A stretch of 64,000 nucleotides of DNA, taken from Sthenelais limicola (Eukaryota > Annelida > Polychaeta > Phyllodocida > Sigalionidae). Below, piece after piece: positions 62,801 through 64,000 of this stretch (position 1 is the first letter of the stretch; each line of letters starts with the position of its first letter). The stretch lies in NCBI GenBank assembly GCA_942159475.1, contig OW804094.1:52696966-52760965 (forward strand). Reading direction: 5' to 3'. A program made the translations under genes and the position numbers. The notes under the pieces were generated by a model. The model ran no database searches. It saw nothing but the letters and a program-made list of their open reading frames with translations, and was not told the DNA's origin.

Positions 62801-63482
62801 ATATCCCAGTTCCCCCAAACGGTATTTCCCACCTTGTTTCTTCACTCTATCTCTCTGCTTCATGATTTTTGAATAACAACTGTCTATAGCTGTATTTTAT
62901 TCTTTACAGAAGCTGGCATGAAGGAGAACACCAGGAAAATGATGAACCAAATGATGAACCCAAATATTATTGTTAATAAAGCGTATGGAATTGACCCCCC
63001 AAGATTACATCAATACTTTGCCCACAGTTAGGATTAAATAAATATTAAAGTAGAGTAGGGTTAGTAGAAAGGTTAAGTTAATGGGAATACAATTCACCTA
63101 TATTTTACATTAAACTGTATGACGTTAAGTTAACATTCATGCTTCAATGAACATTTTAACGTTGAGTATGTACACGTTTATTTAACGTTAATCTAAACAT
63201 TAATCCTAACGTTAAAATGAGGTTAATATTAACGCAAAATTAACATCAATATTACATTAATCTAAACATTAACCCTAACGTTAAAATGAGGTTAATATTA
63301 ACGCAAAATTAACATCAATATTACATTGATTTTAACGTTAAGATTAACGTTGATATTGACGTTAACTTTGCGCAAAATTGAGTCCACACATTTACGTATA
63401 TATTAACGTAAACCATTGACGTAAAGTTGATCTTTATATTGACGTGAATTGCCGTAAAGTTAACCTCAATTTGTTACCTGGG
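59893..63482. mobile_element. 3.6-kb non-autonomous TIR element with AACGTT-rich ends
   Basis: Terminal CCCAGGTAACAA is inverted at the right end (TTGTTACCTGGG). Both subterminal regions (~480 and ~400 bp) are packed with AACGTTAA-like words: a 50-51-bp unit repeated about five times at 60120-60360, and a 69-bp unit twice at 63191-63328. No transposase is seen. The family is not identified, and the target duplication is unclear (perhaps AA). Confidence 0.75.
60481..60768. repeat. Nested TIR element inside the 3.6-kb element
   Basis: CAGGAAAATGAGTCACAA / TTGTGACTCATTTTCCTG inverted ends with TCATATG..GATG outside, spacing about 290 bp. Confidence 0.75.
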
Positions 63483-63655
63483 AAGCTAGGTAAGAAAGCT
63501 AAATGAGCATTTATTTCGTTGGCAAACAGGGGGATAAGTATCAATCTCTCTCTATTTGCGTGAGGACCCATAATGGCGGGTGTGACGTTGTAATGGGTAG
63601 TGATCCTGCCGATGGGCAGCTTCTTTCAGAAGCGGTTGTCACGGAAGAGTCAAGA
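63483..63655 (+). repeat. Dispersed repeat related to 13285-13782, right part
   Basis: GGGGGATAAGTATCA...AGAAGCGGTTGTCACGGAAG matches 13657-13781. It continues the copy begun at 59511. Confidence 0.8.
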
Positions 63656-63860
63656 CAGTTCAGAGCCACATGCACATGTGGTCACAATTATCCACAATTA
63701 TGTCAACTACTGTTGTAGGGCATTGGGGGCGGCTAACCAGTGATTGTATTACAGATTGTATGTGTCCTGTGGTTTGAGATTGTGGGCAGTGCTTAATTAG
63801 CATGTGGCCATGCTTAATTGGCATTTGTTAAAATAGATAGACCATGGTCCTGAACATGAA

Positions 63861-63953
63861 CATGGGATGAATAGGAGATAAGGCCCTTGACGGCCTAAAG
63901 GCCTTGTCTCGGGCCTTATATTCCTATAATCCCTTATCCACTTATCATCCCAT
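63861..63953. repeat. Hairpin MITE
   Basis: CATGGGATGA..GGAGATAAGGCCC / GGGCCTTATATTCC..TCATCCCATG inverted, with GGCCTAAAGGCC at the centre. Confidence 0.8.
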
Positions 63954-64000
63954 GGTTTATCCATTACTTATTGTATTTCTAAGTAAGAAATCAAAGAAAA

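Overview
Animal genomic DNA, most likely from a marine invertebrate. The evidence is AT-rich DNA, two conserved genes cut by many short introns, a DIRS-type element, an env-bearing Ty3/gypsy element and many hairpin-type MITEs. The species cannot be fixed from the sequence. Two single-copy host genes lie on the minus strand: BCCIP (496-6567, 7 coding exons, 298 codons) and the histone H3 kinase haspin (15716-24529, 12 coding exons, 997 codons). Every exon joins in phase at the splice sites given, and both proteins are complete.

Between the two genes lies a decayed DIRS-order retrotransposon (6821-12567, minus strand). It has split direct repeats in the order A1-ORFs-B1-A2-B2. Its coding frames are broken, including by a perfect 227-bp tandem duplication in the RT region.

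From 26270 to 47394 sits the main find: a 21,125-bp LTR retroelement. Its 705-bp LTRs read as identical, it is flanked by a GTAT target duplication, and its frames are almost all open. It codes for gag, a Ty3/gypsy pol (protease, RT, RNase H, integrase), five small divergent ORFs (A-E) and an envelope protein of the baculovirus-F/errantivirus type. The five ORFs look like remote paralogues: each has a P-x-x-R...R-[LI]-x-x-E core. Four of them run in phase 0 into a strong splice donor. A possible shared acceptor at 45005/45006 opens a 42-codon frame in the same phase. The env signal peptide appears to be split by a 106-nt intron, and a strong donor lies just before the gag ATG. Together these suggest a retrovirus-like element with complex splicing and a private family of accessory genes that I do not recognise.

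The right part (47395-64000) has no gene I can support. It holds repeats: hairpin MITEs, a 349-bp TIR element, a 3.6-kb AACGTT-rich TIR element with a nested hairpin, duplicated LINE-like tails and dispersed repeat copies. Two of these repeats have second copies in the window that act as empty-site references, one for the LTR element and one for the 3.6-kb element.
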